Of a stretch of DNA of 64,000 nucleotides, positions 53,999-62,678 are shown piece by piece. The stretch's first letter is position 1. Each line of letters starts with the position of its first letter. Origin of the DNA: UBA6168 sp964573725 (GTDB lineage: Bacteria > Bacteroidota > Bacteroidia > Chitinophagales > Saprospiraceae); NCBI GenBank assembly GCA_964573725.1, contig CAZNLJ010000022.1, positions 6,025 through 70,024 on the forward strand, given 5' to 3'. The position numbers and the translations under genes were made by a program. The notes under the pieces were generated by a model. The model worked only from the letters and a program-made list of their open reading frames with translations, was not told the origin of the DNA and did no database searches.

Positions 53999-55546
53999 TC
54001 AGAAAGGAATTTCCTCTTCGTCATTCATCCGGGACGGCATGGTCATGACGATCGACTGGTCTGTGGGGGCGGCAAAGGAATTTCCTCCGCCCAGTTGGTC
54101 GAACCGGATGTCCTCCAGGTCCGAAAACTTGGCGAACTGGTCGGCAAAGCGGAGCTTGACGGTATCCAGGGCGCCGTTTCGATGTTTGGCGATGATGATT
54201 TCGGCGATGCCTTTCAGGGACTGTCCGCTTTCGTCCTCCAGGATTTGGTAATATTCCGGCCGATAAATGAACGTGACGATGTCGGCATCCTGTTCGATGG
54301 CACCGGATTCGCGCAGGTCGGACAATTGCGGCCGTTTCGGCCCGCCGCGGACCTCCACTGCCCGACTCAGCTGCGACAAGGCGATGACCGGAACACCCAG
54401 CTCCTTGGCAAGGCCCTTCAAGGCACGGGAAATGGCGCTGATCTCCTGTTCCCGGTTACCGCCCCGGTTGTTTTCCATGCCACCGCTCATCAACTGCAGG
54501 TAATCGATGATGATCAACTGGATATCGTGCTGCATCTTCAGGCGGCGACACTTGGCGCGCAATTCGAATATGTTGATGGCGGGTGTGTCGTCAATAAAAA
54601 TCGGCGCTTCCCCCATCCTTTCGATGGTCGCGTGCAATTGCTCCCATTCGTAGCTTTCCAGTTTCCCCGACCGCATCTTGGAAGCGGAGATCTCGGATTC
54701 CATGGATATCAGCCGCTGGACCAGCTGGATACTGGACATCTCCAGGGAGAACAAGGCCACCCCCTTTTGGAACAGCATGGCCGCATTGTAGGCCAGGGCC
54801 AGGGTGAAACTGGTCTTCCCCATCCCCGGCCGGGCCGCGACAATGATCAGGTCCGACGGTTGCCAGCCGGAGGTGAGCCGGTCCAGCGCCGTGAATCCGG
54901 TCGGCACCCCGGTCAGCCCGTCCTCTTTGCCTTTCAATTCCTCCAGCAGCCGGAGGGTCTTCCCGGCCAGTTCCCCCATGCTCTGATATTGGCGGCTCAG
55001 GTTGTTCTGGGTCACCGCGAACAAGCCTTTTTCCGCTTCGTCCAGCAGCGTGAAGACATCCGTCGTATCCTCGTACGCATCGCGGATGATCTGGGTGGAG
55101 ACCTTGATCAACTCGCGCTGGATGTGTTTCTGCGCCACGATGCGGGCGTGGTACTCGATATTGGCGGAGGAAGCCACCCGGTTGGTCAGTTCGACCAGGT
55201 AATAGGCCCCGCCGGCAGCTTCGAGGTCGCCGGCCTTACGCAGTTCCTCCTGGACGGTCAGCAGGTCGATGGGATGCGACCGTTCGAAAAGCCGCAGGAT
55301 CGCCCGGTATATCAACTGATGGGAATCGACATAAAAACTTTCCGGACGCAGGATGTCCAGGATGACCGGCAAGGCGTCCTTTTCCAACATCATCGCACCG
55401 AGAACGGCCTCTTCCAGCGGAATCGCCTGGGGAGGGACCTTCCCGAATACATAATCCGACAAATCGCCGTCTTTCTTGCGCATCCTGGACTTGCCGTCCC
55501 CGATTCGCCTGGCTGTGTTGTCCTTGTTGTCCGACATGGTGGGCAT
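53999..55546 (-). CDS. dnaB: Replicative DNA helicase DnaB
   Basis: A 515-residue hexameric helicase that unwinds the chromosome ahead of the replication fork. The N-terminal helical domain (PQAIPLEEAVLGAMML) and the RecA-like C-terminal domain are present: Walker A ARPGMGKTS, SLEMS, the DYLQLM region of Walker B and ALSQLSRAVE. The start at 55546 (MPTMSDNK) is chosen because it follows an A-rich stretch (AAAACAAAC on the minus strand) and lies downstream of a good promoter; an ATG at 55537 is also possible. A basic N-terminal tail of about 35 residues precedes the family core. Confidence 0.95.
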   Translation of the reverse strand: MPTMSDNKDNTARRIGDGKSRMRKKDGDLSDYVFGKVPPQAIPLEEAVLGAMMLEKDALPVILDILRPESFYVDSHQLIYRAILRLFERSHPIDLLTVQEELRKAGDLEAAGGAYYLVELTNRVASSANIEYHARIVAQKHIQRELIKVSTQIIRDAYEDTTDVFTLLDEAEKGLFAVTQNNLSRQYQSMGELAGKTLRLLEELKGKEDGLTGVPTGFTALDRLTSGWQPSDLIIVAARPGMGKTSFTLALAYNAAMLFQKGVALFSLEMSSIQLVQRLISMESEISASKMRSGKLESYEWEQLHATIERMGEAPIFIDDTPAINIFELRAKCRRLKMQHDIQLIIIDYLQLMSGGMENNRGGNREQEISAISRALKGLAKELGVPVIALSQLSRAVEVRGGPKRPQLSDLRESGAIEQDADIVTFIYRPEYYQILEDESGQSLKGIAEIIIAKHRNGALDTVKLRFADQFAKFSDLEDIRFDQLGGGNSFAAPTDQSIVMTMPSRMNDEEEIPF

Positions 55547-55597
55547 GTTTGTTTTCCTGGTGGCGGGTGTGAAGACGGCAGGCAAGCCCCCTCGTCA

Positions 55598-55628
55598 CAA
55601 AGATACGGGGTCGGACAGGCATCTCCAA
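55598..55628 (-). promoter_or_regulatory. Promoter of dnaB
   Basis: On the minus strand TTG (55628-55626) and TATCTTTG (55605-55598) are separated by 20 nt, matching the consensus in both elements. The leader to the start at 55546 is about 45 nt. Confidence 0.7.
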
Positions 55629-56243
55629 ACCGTCGCCGAAGGGCTTTCCCGCTTCGACCGTGGCTGTGAATCTACTGCAAAACAGCCAAAATCAGTCGAA
55701 AACAACCATATAACATTCCGGCTACAATTTTTACCGCTCCGACGGCAGCCCACGGAGGCATGTATCCTGCCACTACCTGCCGACCCGGCGGCAGGCTGCG
55801 GCGGCCTTCGGTCCGGTCGGGAGGCCGGTATTCGGTGAACATCGTGGACCCGTAGCTTTTCATAAGACTTAAGGAACTAACTGGCAATTATTTATCCAAG
55901 ACAATAGATTTTATATGATGATATCGGATCAAATTCCTTCCGTTTCGATGCCGATTGGTTTGTATTTTGTCGGCATACGGTCGTCAAAAGATGTACGAAG
56001 CATCTTTTTTTGTGCTAAATTGCACCCCTATAGAAACAGTCATCACCCAGCCTGCTGTTCCGTCCCATCGGCGTACCGCCTCCGTGCATCCTTTCGTCGT
56101 GCCGGTGTATGTGTGTTCCCGATTGGATTTTTTTTGGACAAAGGAAGGGTGACGATCGTGCCGAATGACCTGTCCAGGCCGGGCTTACCTGCCCTGGCTT
56201 GACGGAATCCATCGGAAGATTGAATAAAAATGAGGTAACGAGT
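55629..56243. other. Intergenic region between dnaB promoter and deoC
   Basis: About 600 nt with no gene I can support. A short minus-strand frame starting at ATG 55863 (about 63 codons, hydrophobic C-terminus) is possible but has no recognised relative. A hairpin-plus-T-run lies at 55986-56011. The tract around 55870-56000 is AT-richer than its surroundings. Confidence 0.4.
55986..56011 (+). terminator. Possible intrinsic terminator in a gene-free region
   Basis: AAAAGATG pairs with CATCTTTT around a 7-nt loop, and the T-run continues for three more bases. No upstream plus-strand gene exists within 400 nt on this strand, so it may end a small RNA or be fortuitous. Confidence 0.4.
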
Positions 56244-56891
56244 ATGGATTTAGCCCGATACATCGACCACACCCTACTGAAACCGGACTGTACATCCAAA
56301 GATATAGCCACCCTATGTGACCAAGCCAAGCAACATGCTTTCGCCGCTGTCTGTCTGCCCCCGTATTACGTCCGGGAAGCGAGCCACCTGCTGGAGGAAG
56401 GCAAGACGAAACTGTCCACCGTCGTCGGTTTCCCCATGGGCTATGCCTCCATTCCTTCGAAAGTGGAGGAAATCAAGCGGGCCATCGACGAAGGCGCACA
56501 CGAATTGGATGCGGTGCTGAACATCTGCGCGATTCGGAACGGACATTGGAATTTCGTCCGCAATGAGGTGGAATCGTTGACCACGGCCTGCCACATGCGG
56601 GGCAGGATCATCAAGTTGATCTTTGAGACCGGACTGCTGCGGCAAGAGGAGGTGAGCCGTCTTTGTGAAATCGTATCGGAAGTCAAGGTGGATTTCGTCA
56701 AGACATCCACCGGCTTCAACGGGCCCGGGGCAAATCCGGAGATTGTCCGGTTCCTCCGGCAGTCGTTGCCGGAAAGTATCCGGATCAAGGCATCCGGTGG
56801 CATCCGCAGTGCCGAGCAGGCCCGGGAGCTGATTGCCGCCGGTGCCAACCGGATCGGCACCTCCGAGGGCCTGGCCCTGGTCGGCGCCTGA
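56244..56891 (+). CDS. deoC: Deoxyribose-phosphate aldolase
   Basis: A 215-residue class I aldolase that splits 2-deoxyribose-5-phosphate into glyceraldehyde-3-phosphate and acetaldehyde in nucleoside catabolism. Diagnostic segments are YIDHTLLKPDCT at the N-terminus, VVGFPMGYA, ELDAVLNI, and VDFVKTSTGF carrying the Schiff-base Lys, with IRIKASGGIR supplying the second conserved Lys. The ATG at 56244 (MDLARYID) gives the usual family start; the 15 upstream in-frame codons look like leader. Confidence 0.93.
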   Translation: MDLARYIDHTLLKPDCTSKDIATLCDQAKQHAFAAVCLPPYYVREASHLLEEGKTKLSTVVGFPMGYASIPSKVEEIKRAIDEGAHELDAVLNICAIRNGHWNFVRNEVESLTTACHMRGRIIKLIFETGLLRQEEVSRLCEIVSEVKVDFVKTSTGFNGPGANPEIVRFLRQSLPESIRIKASGGIRSAEQARELIAAGANRIGTSEGLALVGA

Positions 56892-57041
56892 GCGATCTGC
56901 TTTCCGCAACTTATCCCGGTCGACCCTATTTTTCGAAAACCGCTGCCGAAGGCCTGCCCCACGCCGGCCGGTAAGCTGATGGTTACCGGATACCTGGACC
57001 TGTTCCGCAGTCCATATTGTCTGACAAGCACTGGATAACAC

Positions 57042-57440
57042 ATGAGAAATTCCCTTTTCTTCCCGCTGATCCTGGCGACCGTGCTTCCGGCCGGCCTCTT
57101 CGGGCAAGGTCGGATCATAGAAAAGACGGAACCGGCTGTTACCGTCTTGCTCGAGAATTTCATCGAATCCAACAAATCCGTGACTGCCGTCCGGGGTTGG
57201 CGGGTACAAATCATGGCCACGACGGACCGGCAACGGATCGACGAGGTCGTCGGTCAGTTCACGGCCCTGTATCCGGATATCCCAATCGACTGGATCCACA
57301 CCAAGCCTTATTACAAGGTGCGGGTGGGTGCCTACCAGACAAAAAGGGAAGCGCTGCGGATGCTTTATCTTTTGAAGTCCAATTATCCGGGTGCTTATCC
57401 GGTACAGGACGACCACATCAAGCCGGAAGAGCTGCTCTGA
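57042..57440 (+). CDS. Secreted SPOR-domain protein
   Basis: A 132-residue exported protein. A signal peptide (MRNSLFFPLILATVLPAGLFGQ) is followed by a short linker and a SPOR domain of about 75 residues (WRVQIMATTDRQRIDEVV, then YYKVRVGAYQTKREALRML). SPOR domains bind denuded glycan strands at division septa. A frequent Bacteroidota arrangement is exactly this signal-plus-SPOR form. It precedes dapD by 37 nt, so the two could be transcribed together. Confidence 0.87.
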   Translation: MRNSLFFPLILATVLPAGLFGQGRIIEKTEPAVTVLLENFIESNKSVTAVRGWRVQIMATTDRQRIDEVVGQFTALYPDIPIDWIHTKPYYKVRVGAYQTKREALRMLYLLKSNYPGAYPVQDDHIKPEELL

Positions 57441-57477
57441 CGAGCGCCCCTCGGGCCGGAACCTCACCTCACCGATT

Positions 57478-58296
57478 ATGCATGCTTGGGAACAAACGAT
57501 ATGCGCCGCCTGGGACGACCGCTCCTTGTTGAGGGATCCCGATGTACAGGCCGCCATCCGGAACGTCATCGACCAGCTTGACCGCGGGAAACTGCGGGTA
57601 GCGGCGCCCGATGGCCAGGGGACCTGGGAAGTGTTCGACTGGGTCAAGAAAGCCGTGATCCTGTATTTTCCCATCCAATCCATGCAGACCATCGAGGTAC
57701 CGCCTTTCGAGTTCCACGATAAGATTCCCCTGAAAAGGGATTATGCCGGCCAGGGTGTCCGGGTGGTTCCGCATGCGGTGGCCCGCTATGGCTCCTTCCT
57801 GGAAAAAGGGGTGGTGCTGATGCCCAGTTACATCAACATCGGGGCTTGGGTCGGCGGCGGCACCATGGTAGATACCTGGGCGACGGTCGGTTCCTGTGCC
57901 CAGATCGGCCGGAACGTCCACCTCAGCGGCGGAGTCGGAATCGGCGGGGTCCTGGAGCCGCCCCAAGCGGCACCCACCATCATAGAGGACGATTGTTTCA
58001 TCGGGTCCCGCTGTATTGTCGTGGAAGGGGTGCGGATTGAGAAGGAAGCGGTGCTGGGTGCGAATGTGGTGCTGACCCAATCCACCCGAATCATCGACGT
58101 AACGGGGCCGGAACCGGTTCATTACAAAGGCCATGTCCCCGCCCGGTCCGTCGTGGTTCCCGGTACTTATCCGAAATCCTTCCCGGCGGGAACCTTCCAG
58201 GTGTCCTGCGCACTTATCATCGGACAACGGAGCGCCTCCACCGACAAGAAGGTATCCCTCAATGATGCCTTGCGGGAATATGAAATCCCTGTATGA
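57478..58296 (+). CDS. dapD: 2,3,4,5-tetrahydropyridine-2,6-dicarboxylate N-succinyltransferase
   Basis: A 272-residue left-handed beta-helix acyltransferase of the succinylase branch of lysine/meso-DAP synthesis. The N-terminal helical part has DWVKKAVILYF and the hexapeptide-repeat region has VVPHAVARYGSFLEKGVVLMP, INIGAWVGGGTMVDTWATVGS, HLSGGVGIGGVLEPP, and IIEDDCFIGSRCIVVEG. The C-terminus (VSLNDALREYEIPV) is typical. The ATG at 57478 gives the standard length. The product supplies DAP for peptidoglycan, which the OmpA-like proteins in this window bind. Confidence 0.94.
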   Translation: MHAWEQTICAAWDDRSLLRDPDVQAAIRNVIDQLDRGKLRVAAPDGQGTWEVFDWVKKAVILYFPIQSMQTIEVPPFEFHDKIPLKRDYAGQGVRVVPHAVARYGSFLEKGVVLMPSYINIGAWVGGGTMVDTWATVGSCAQIGRNVHLSGGVGIGGVLEPPQAAPTIIEDDCFIGSRCIVVEGVRIEKEAVLGANVVLTQSTRIIDVTGPEPVHYKGHVPARSVVVPGTYPKSFPAGTFQVSCALIIGQRSASTDKKVSLNDALREYEIPV

Positions 58297-58325
58297 ATGT
58301 ACCGACCGGTGCAAGCCCCCTCCAT

Positions 58326-58367
58326 AAAAAAAACTACCCCTACCTCCCTTTCGGGCTTCGGGGTAGT
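58326..58367 (-). terminator. Orphan minus-strand intrinsic terminator
   Basis: ACTACCCC (58333-58340) pairs with GGGGTAGT (58360-58367), with an inner CCC/GGG pair and a TTTC apical loop. On the minus strand the stem is followed by eight T residues (A-run 58326-58333 on the plus strand). No minus-strand protein gene lies within the window upstream of it for over 3 kb, so it may end a small RNA. Confidence 0.6.
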
Positions 58368-58902
58368 CCCACACACTATTGAAACACCCACTATTGATCG
58401 CTGTCCGACATCCGGCCGTCCTGTCCCGAGCTGGTGCATCCCAAAGGATTACGCGCGCGCTCCCGAAGCCTTCCCGCCCTACTTGCAGGACCCGAGCCGT
58501 CCGACACCGGTGAAAAGGTGTCGCCTGTAGTGTCAACACCTGCGGGCTTGAAATCGTTCCCGCCGGAACCGGATGCAATAAAAAGTGCGGCGGTACAGGG
58601 CGGTGGTCGGACGGGGCGGATACTGTCCGGAATACATTTCTTATTGATTTCAGGGTTATTGTCCGCTCATTGCTACCTGAACGCCGCCGATTTGCGGAGA
58701 ATTGTCATACCAAGGGATCCCGGGACCTAATTTTTTGTTAAAAATGTGGCGAGGGAGCCCGATTTGCCCCCGGCCGGAATATACCCGCAATACTGCGAAT
58801 GGAGCTTCGGTCGCCCATGAACCGATGGACATGATCTTGCTGCGGCAGCCGCCACCGCGATGAAACCGGTAAACCGCCGCGAGGCATCAAAACAGCGCAA
58901 GC
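58368..58902. other. Intergenic region, candidate small-RNA locus
   Basis: About 530 nt between dapD and dnaG. No protein gene is supported. Minus-strand features include a TAATCCTTTG near 58451-58442 (close to a -7 box) and two direct repeats of TCAATAGTG just upstream of the orphan terminator. No RNase P or tmRNA signature was found. Confidence 0.4.
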
Positions 58903-60876
58903 TTGATTTCGAAAAAGACCGTACAGGAAATATTGGAAACGGCCCGCATAGAGGAAGTGGTGCAGGATTTCGTGACGCTCAAGCGCCGGGGAACCAACCT
59001 TTTGGGGCTATGCCCGTTCCATTCCGAAAGGACGCCTTCCTTCAACGTATCCCCTTCCAAGAACATTTTCAGGTGTTTCGGCTGTGGCAAAGGCGGCGAC
59101 CCGGCGCGTTTCATCATGGAACACGAAGGGATGACCTTTCCGGAGGCCCTGCGCTACCTGGCGCGGAAGTACCGGATCCACATCGAGGAAATACAGCCGA
59201 GCCCGGAGGTGCTGGTCCAGCAGCAGGAAGCGGAAAGTCTATATATCGTCAACGAATTCGCGCGCAAATACTACCAGGACCAGCTGCTGGAAACCGATAC
59301 CGGGAAAAGCATCGGCCTGAGCTATTTCAAGGAGCGCGGCTTCCGGGAGGAAACCATCCGGAAGTTCGGTCTGGGGTTTGCCCCGGCGGAGGGCCAGGCC
59401 TTCACAAATGCCGCCATGCAGGCGGGCTACAAGGCCGATTACCTCCGGAAGCTGGGGCTGACCACCGCCCAAGGGCGCGATTTTTTCCGCAACCGGGTGA
59501 TGTTCACCATTTTCAACCTTTCCGGAAAACCGGTCGCCTTCGCCGGCCGGATCATGGAGAAGAATCCCCGCGCCCCCAAATACATCAACTCCCCGGAAAC
59601 GGATATTTATGTGAAGAACAAGGTGCTGTACGGCATCAACTTCGCACAACGGGCCATCCGGCAGGCGGATGCCTGTATCCTTGTGGAGGGCTACACGGAC
59701 GTGCTCTCCCTTCACCAGGCAGGTATCGAACACGTCGTCGCCTCCTCGGGCACCTCGCTCACGGACGGGCAGCTGACCCTGATCAAACGGATGACCGACA
59801 ACCTGGTCATCCTGTATGACGGCGACCCCGCCGGCATCAAGGCCGCCCTCCGCGGACTGGATATGGTCCTGGAAAAGGATATGAACGTCCGGGTAGCCCT
59901 GCTGCCGGACGGCGAAGACCCGGACAGTTATGTCCGGCGGGTCGGCGCCGCCGCTTTTCAGGAGTTCCTGCGGCAGGAGGCCACCGACTTCATCCTGTTC
60001 AAATCCAAACTGCTGCTGTCGGAAGCAGCGGGCGACCCGGTCCGGAAGGCGGCCCTGGTCCGGGATATCGTGGAAAGCATCGCCCGGGTTCCGGATCCCT
60101 TCAAACGTTCCTTCTTCATCCAGTCCTGTGCCCGGCTCATGGAGCTGGATGAAGCCATTTTGGTCACGGAGACCAACAAGTCCGTCCAACAGCTGATGTC
60201 GCAGCGGCAACGGGAGAAGGAAAAATCCCGTGATACGCCGCTGGTCGTCCGGTCCGGTCCCGGCGCCGCCGAAGCCGAGACGCCTTCGGTGGCACCGGCG
60301 GAAGCACCGCCGACCCGCCCGGCAGGTACCGGTAGCCATACCTTCCAGGAGCGGGATATCATCCGGATCCTGGTCAGCTCCGGCGGGGAAATCCATGACC
60401 CGACGGAACAGACCACAGTCGCCGCCTTCATCCTGCACAACATCGAGGAGGTGCTGGACGATTTCGACGATTCCGACTACCAGACCATCATCCGGGAGGC
60501 CCTCCGGATGCTGCGGGATGAGGTGCCCTTCAGTCCCCAGCATTTCGTCCGTCATCCGGACAAGGTCATCCGGGACATCGCCATCGACCTGCTGCACAGC
60601 CCCTGGGAATACAGTCCGGGATGGGCGGAACGCGACCTCCCCCTGTCTTTCCAAAAGCCCCCGGAACACAATTTCAACGAGGACAGCCTCCGGGCGCTCA
60701 TGCATTTCAAGTTGCGGAAGATCATCCGCCTGTGTGAAAAAAACCAACAGGAGATGAAGGCATCGTCCGGCGAACCGGATCCGGAGCGGATGAATGTCCT
60801 GCTGCAGGTCCAGACCCGGCTGCTCATGGTCCGGAACCAGCTCGCCAGGGAATTGGGCATCCATGTGCTGAAATGA
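58903..60876 (+). CDS. dnaG: DNA primase
   Basis: A 657-residue primase that makes RNA primers at the replication fork. The N-terminal CHC2 zinc finger (LCPFHSERTPSF, then CFGCGKGG) spans about residues 35-65, followed by the DnaG catalytic core with the TOPRIM domain (ILVEGYTDVLSL and LYDGDPAGIKAA, about 255-320). The C-terminal helicase-binding domain follows a linker rich in Pro, Ala and Glu (about 450-480). The TTG start at 58903 yields the family N-terminus (ISKKTVQEILETA...EEVVQDFV); no ATG occurs nearby in frame. It partners with DnaB, also in this window. Confidence 0.94.
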   Translation: MISKKTVQEILETARIEEVVQDFVTLKRRGTNLLGLCPFHSERTPSFNVSPSKNIFRCFGCGKGGDPARFIMEHEGMTFPEALRYLARKYRIHIEEIQPSPEVLVQQQEAESLYIVNEFARKYYQDQLLETDTGKSIGLSYFKERGFREETIRKFGLGFAPAEGQAFTNAAMQAGYKADYLRKLGLTTAQGRDFFRNRVMFTIFNLSGKPVAFAGRIMEKNPRAPKYINSPETDIYVKNKVLYGINFAQRAIRQADACILVEGYTDVLSLHQAGIEHVVASSGTSLTDGQLTLIKRMTDNLVILYDGDPAGIKAALRGLDMVLEKDMNVRVALLPDGEDPDSYVRRVGAAAFQEFLRQEATDFILFKSKLLLSEAAGDPVRKAALVRDIVESIARVPDPFKRSFFIQSCARLMELDEAILVTETNKSVQQLMSQRQREKEKSRDTPLVVRSGPGAAEAETPSVAPAEAPPTRPAGTGSHTFQERDIIRILVSSGGEIHDPTEQTTVAAFILHNIEEVLDDFDDSDYQTIIREALRMLRDEVPFSPQHFVRHPDKVIRDIAIDLLHSPWEYSPGWAERDLPLSFQKPPEHNFNEDSLRALMHFKLRKIIRLCEKNQQEMKASSGEPDPERMNVLLQVQTRLLMVRNQLARELGIHVLK

Positions 60877-60963
60877 AAGGCCGCAGCGCTGTCCGGCTGA
60901 ACCACCGGGCACCCCGCTTGTTTACCTATCGACCCATCCGTTCATCCGTACAACCTGCCCGGC

Positions 60964-62658
60964 ATGCCACAAGCCACCCTGATCCTCCGTCCAGCCCGTC
61001 GGGCCCGTATCGCCTACCTGGTCGCGGGGCGGGTCTTGTTGAGTTATGCCTGGCTCTGGTGGCGGCGGCGCTTGTTCGGTAAGCGCTACTATGCGCGTCG
61101 GGTGGAAGCCCTTCATGCGCGCAATGCCGCACGGGTCAAGCAAGCCATCCTGAATCTCAACGGATTATTCATCAAGGTAGGGCAATTGCTCTCCGTGACG
61201 GGCAACTTCCTGCCGGCTGCGTTCCATGCACCGCTGGAATCCCTGCAGGACCGGATACCGGCCCGGCCTTACGACCAGGTGCGCGAACGCCTGACCCAGG
61301 AGTTCGGCCGGGAGCCGGAGACCATTTTCCGACACCTGGACCCGGTTCCCATCGCAGCGGCTTCGATCGGACAAGCCCACCGCGCGACCTTGCCGGATGG
61401 GACGGAGGTCGTGGTCAAGGTCCAGCACCTCCATATCGAATCCGTCGCCCAGGTCGACCTGCGCATCATCCGGCACTTGACCCGGCTGGCGGCCTGGATC
61501 TACGATATCAAGGGCATGGATTATTTCTACACACAAGTGGAGCAAATGGTCCGGGAGGAGTTGGATTTCACCCGGGAAGCGGCCGCCCAAACCCGTATCG
61601 CCGCCAACCTGGCCGGGGAAGCCGGTGTCGTCGTGCCGGCCGTCCATCCCGCCTGGTGCACCGGCCGCGTCCTGACGACCACCTGGCAGGAGGGCGTCAA
61701 GATCAGTCGGACGGAACAAATCGAACGTTGGGGTATCGACCGGCAGGAACTGGCCCGGCGCGTCCTTCGCCTCTATTGCCGGATGTTGTTCCAGGACGCC
61801 TATTATCACGCGGATCCCCACCCCGGCAACCTGTTGGTCAATGCACGCGGGGATATCATCCTGCTCGATTTCGGCGCCGTGGCCACCTTGGGGGATGCCA
61901 TGCGCAAAGGGATACCCCGACTTATCGAAGCGACCATCGGCAACGATACGAAAGCCATGCTCCAGGCTGCCCGGGACATGGGCTTCCTGGCCGAAGGCCC
62001 CGCCGCCGACGCCCTGGCGGAACGGATCATCCTCGCCTTGCGGACTTTCCTGGAACAGGAAATCCAACTGGAGGGCTTGACCCTGGTAGATTTGAAAGTA
62101 AACCCACTCGACAGCAGTTTATTCGAATTGCTGCGGGATATCGGTCGCAGCGGATTGTCCGGCACCGTCCAGATTCCGCGCGACTGGGTACTGCTCAACC
62201 GGATGGTCTCCCTCCTCCTCGGACTGGTCGCCATCCTGGATCCCGGCATGAATCCCCTGGAAACCGTCCGCCCGTATGTGCGGGAATTCGTCCGGCAAGA
62301 GCAGGATGACCTTTTTTCCATCGCATCCAACTACCTGCGGCGGACGGCCGGCACCGCCCTGGCCTTGCCGGAAGAACTGCACCGGGTCCTCCTCCGGATC
62401 GACCGGAACCAGCTGCAGACCCGTACGCCCGATATCCTGGAGGGCGCACAACTCCTTTATCTTGCCGGACAACAGTTTGTCCTGACCCTGTTGGCCATCA
62501 GCGCCGCCGTCTTCGGTTACTTGTTTTACCAGGCGGACGATTCCGTCGGCACCAGGTGGGGATTCGGCCTGTCGGCCTTTTTCCTGTACCTGCTGTTGCG
62601 CAACCAACGGACCGGCCGCCGTATCAAACAGCGGATGGGGCCGGAGGGCCGGTCCTGA
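60964..62658 (+). CDS. ABC1/UbiB-family atypical kinase-like membrane protein
   Basis: A 564-residue UbiB/ABC1/ADCK protein. The N-terminal KxGQ-type motif is in LNGLFIKVGQLLS (about 65-77); the A-rich loop is IAAASIGQAHRA (about 136-147); VVKVQ contains the ATP-binding Lys; YYHADPHPGNLL is the catalytic-loop region and LLDFGAVA the DFG-type metal-binding segment. Two hydrophobic helices lie at the C-terminus (about 500-545). Such proteins support quinone or lipid metabolism and act as ATPases more than as protein kinases. It starts 87 nt after dnaG, probably in the same transcription unit. Its 3' end is convergent with the OmpA-like gene. Confidence 0.88.
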   Translation: MPQATLILRPARRARIAYLVAGRVLLSYAWLWWRRRLFGKRYYARRVEALHARNAARVKQAILNLNGLFIKVGQLLSVTGNFLPAAFHAPLESLQDRIPARPYDQVRERLTQEFGREPETIFRHLDPVPIAAASIGQAHRATLPDGTEVVVKVQHLHIESVAQVDLRIIRHLTRLAAWIYDIKGMDYFYTQVEQMVREELDFTREAAAQTRIAANLAGEAGVVVPAVHPAWCTGRVLTTTWQEGVKISRTEQIERWGIDRQELARRVLRLYCRMLFQDAYYHADPHPGNLLVNARGDIILLDFGAVATLGDAMRKGIPRLIEATIGNDTKAMLQAARDMGFLAEGPAADALAERIILALRTFLEQEIQLEGLTLVDLKVNPLDSSLFELLRDIGRSGLSGTVQIPRDWVLLNRMVSLLLGLVAILDPGMNPLETVRPYVREFVRQEQDDLFSIASNYLRRTAGTALALPEELHRVLLRIDRNQLQTRTPDILEGAQLLYLAGQQFVLTLLAISAAVFGYLFYQADDSVGTRWGFGLSAFFLYLLLRNQRTGRRIKQRMGPEGRS

Positions 62659-62678
62659 AGACATTCCGCTCCAGGGCC

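Noticed and set aside
58368..58740. RNase P RNA or tmRNA in the dapD-dnaG interval
   Set aside because: The conserved P4 sequences of RNase P RNA and a tRNA-like T-arm with CCA end of tmRNA were looked for on both strands and not found.
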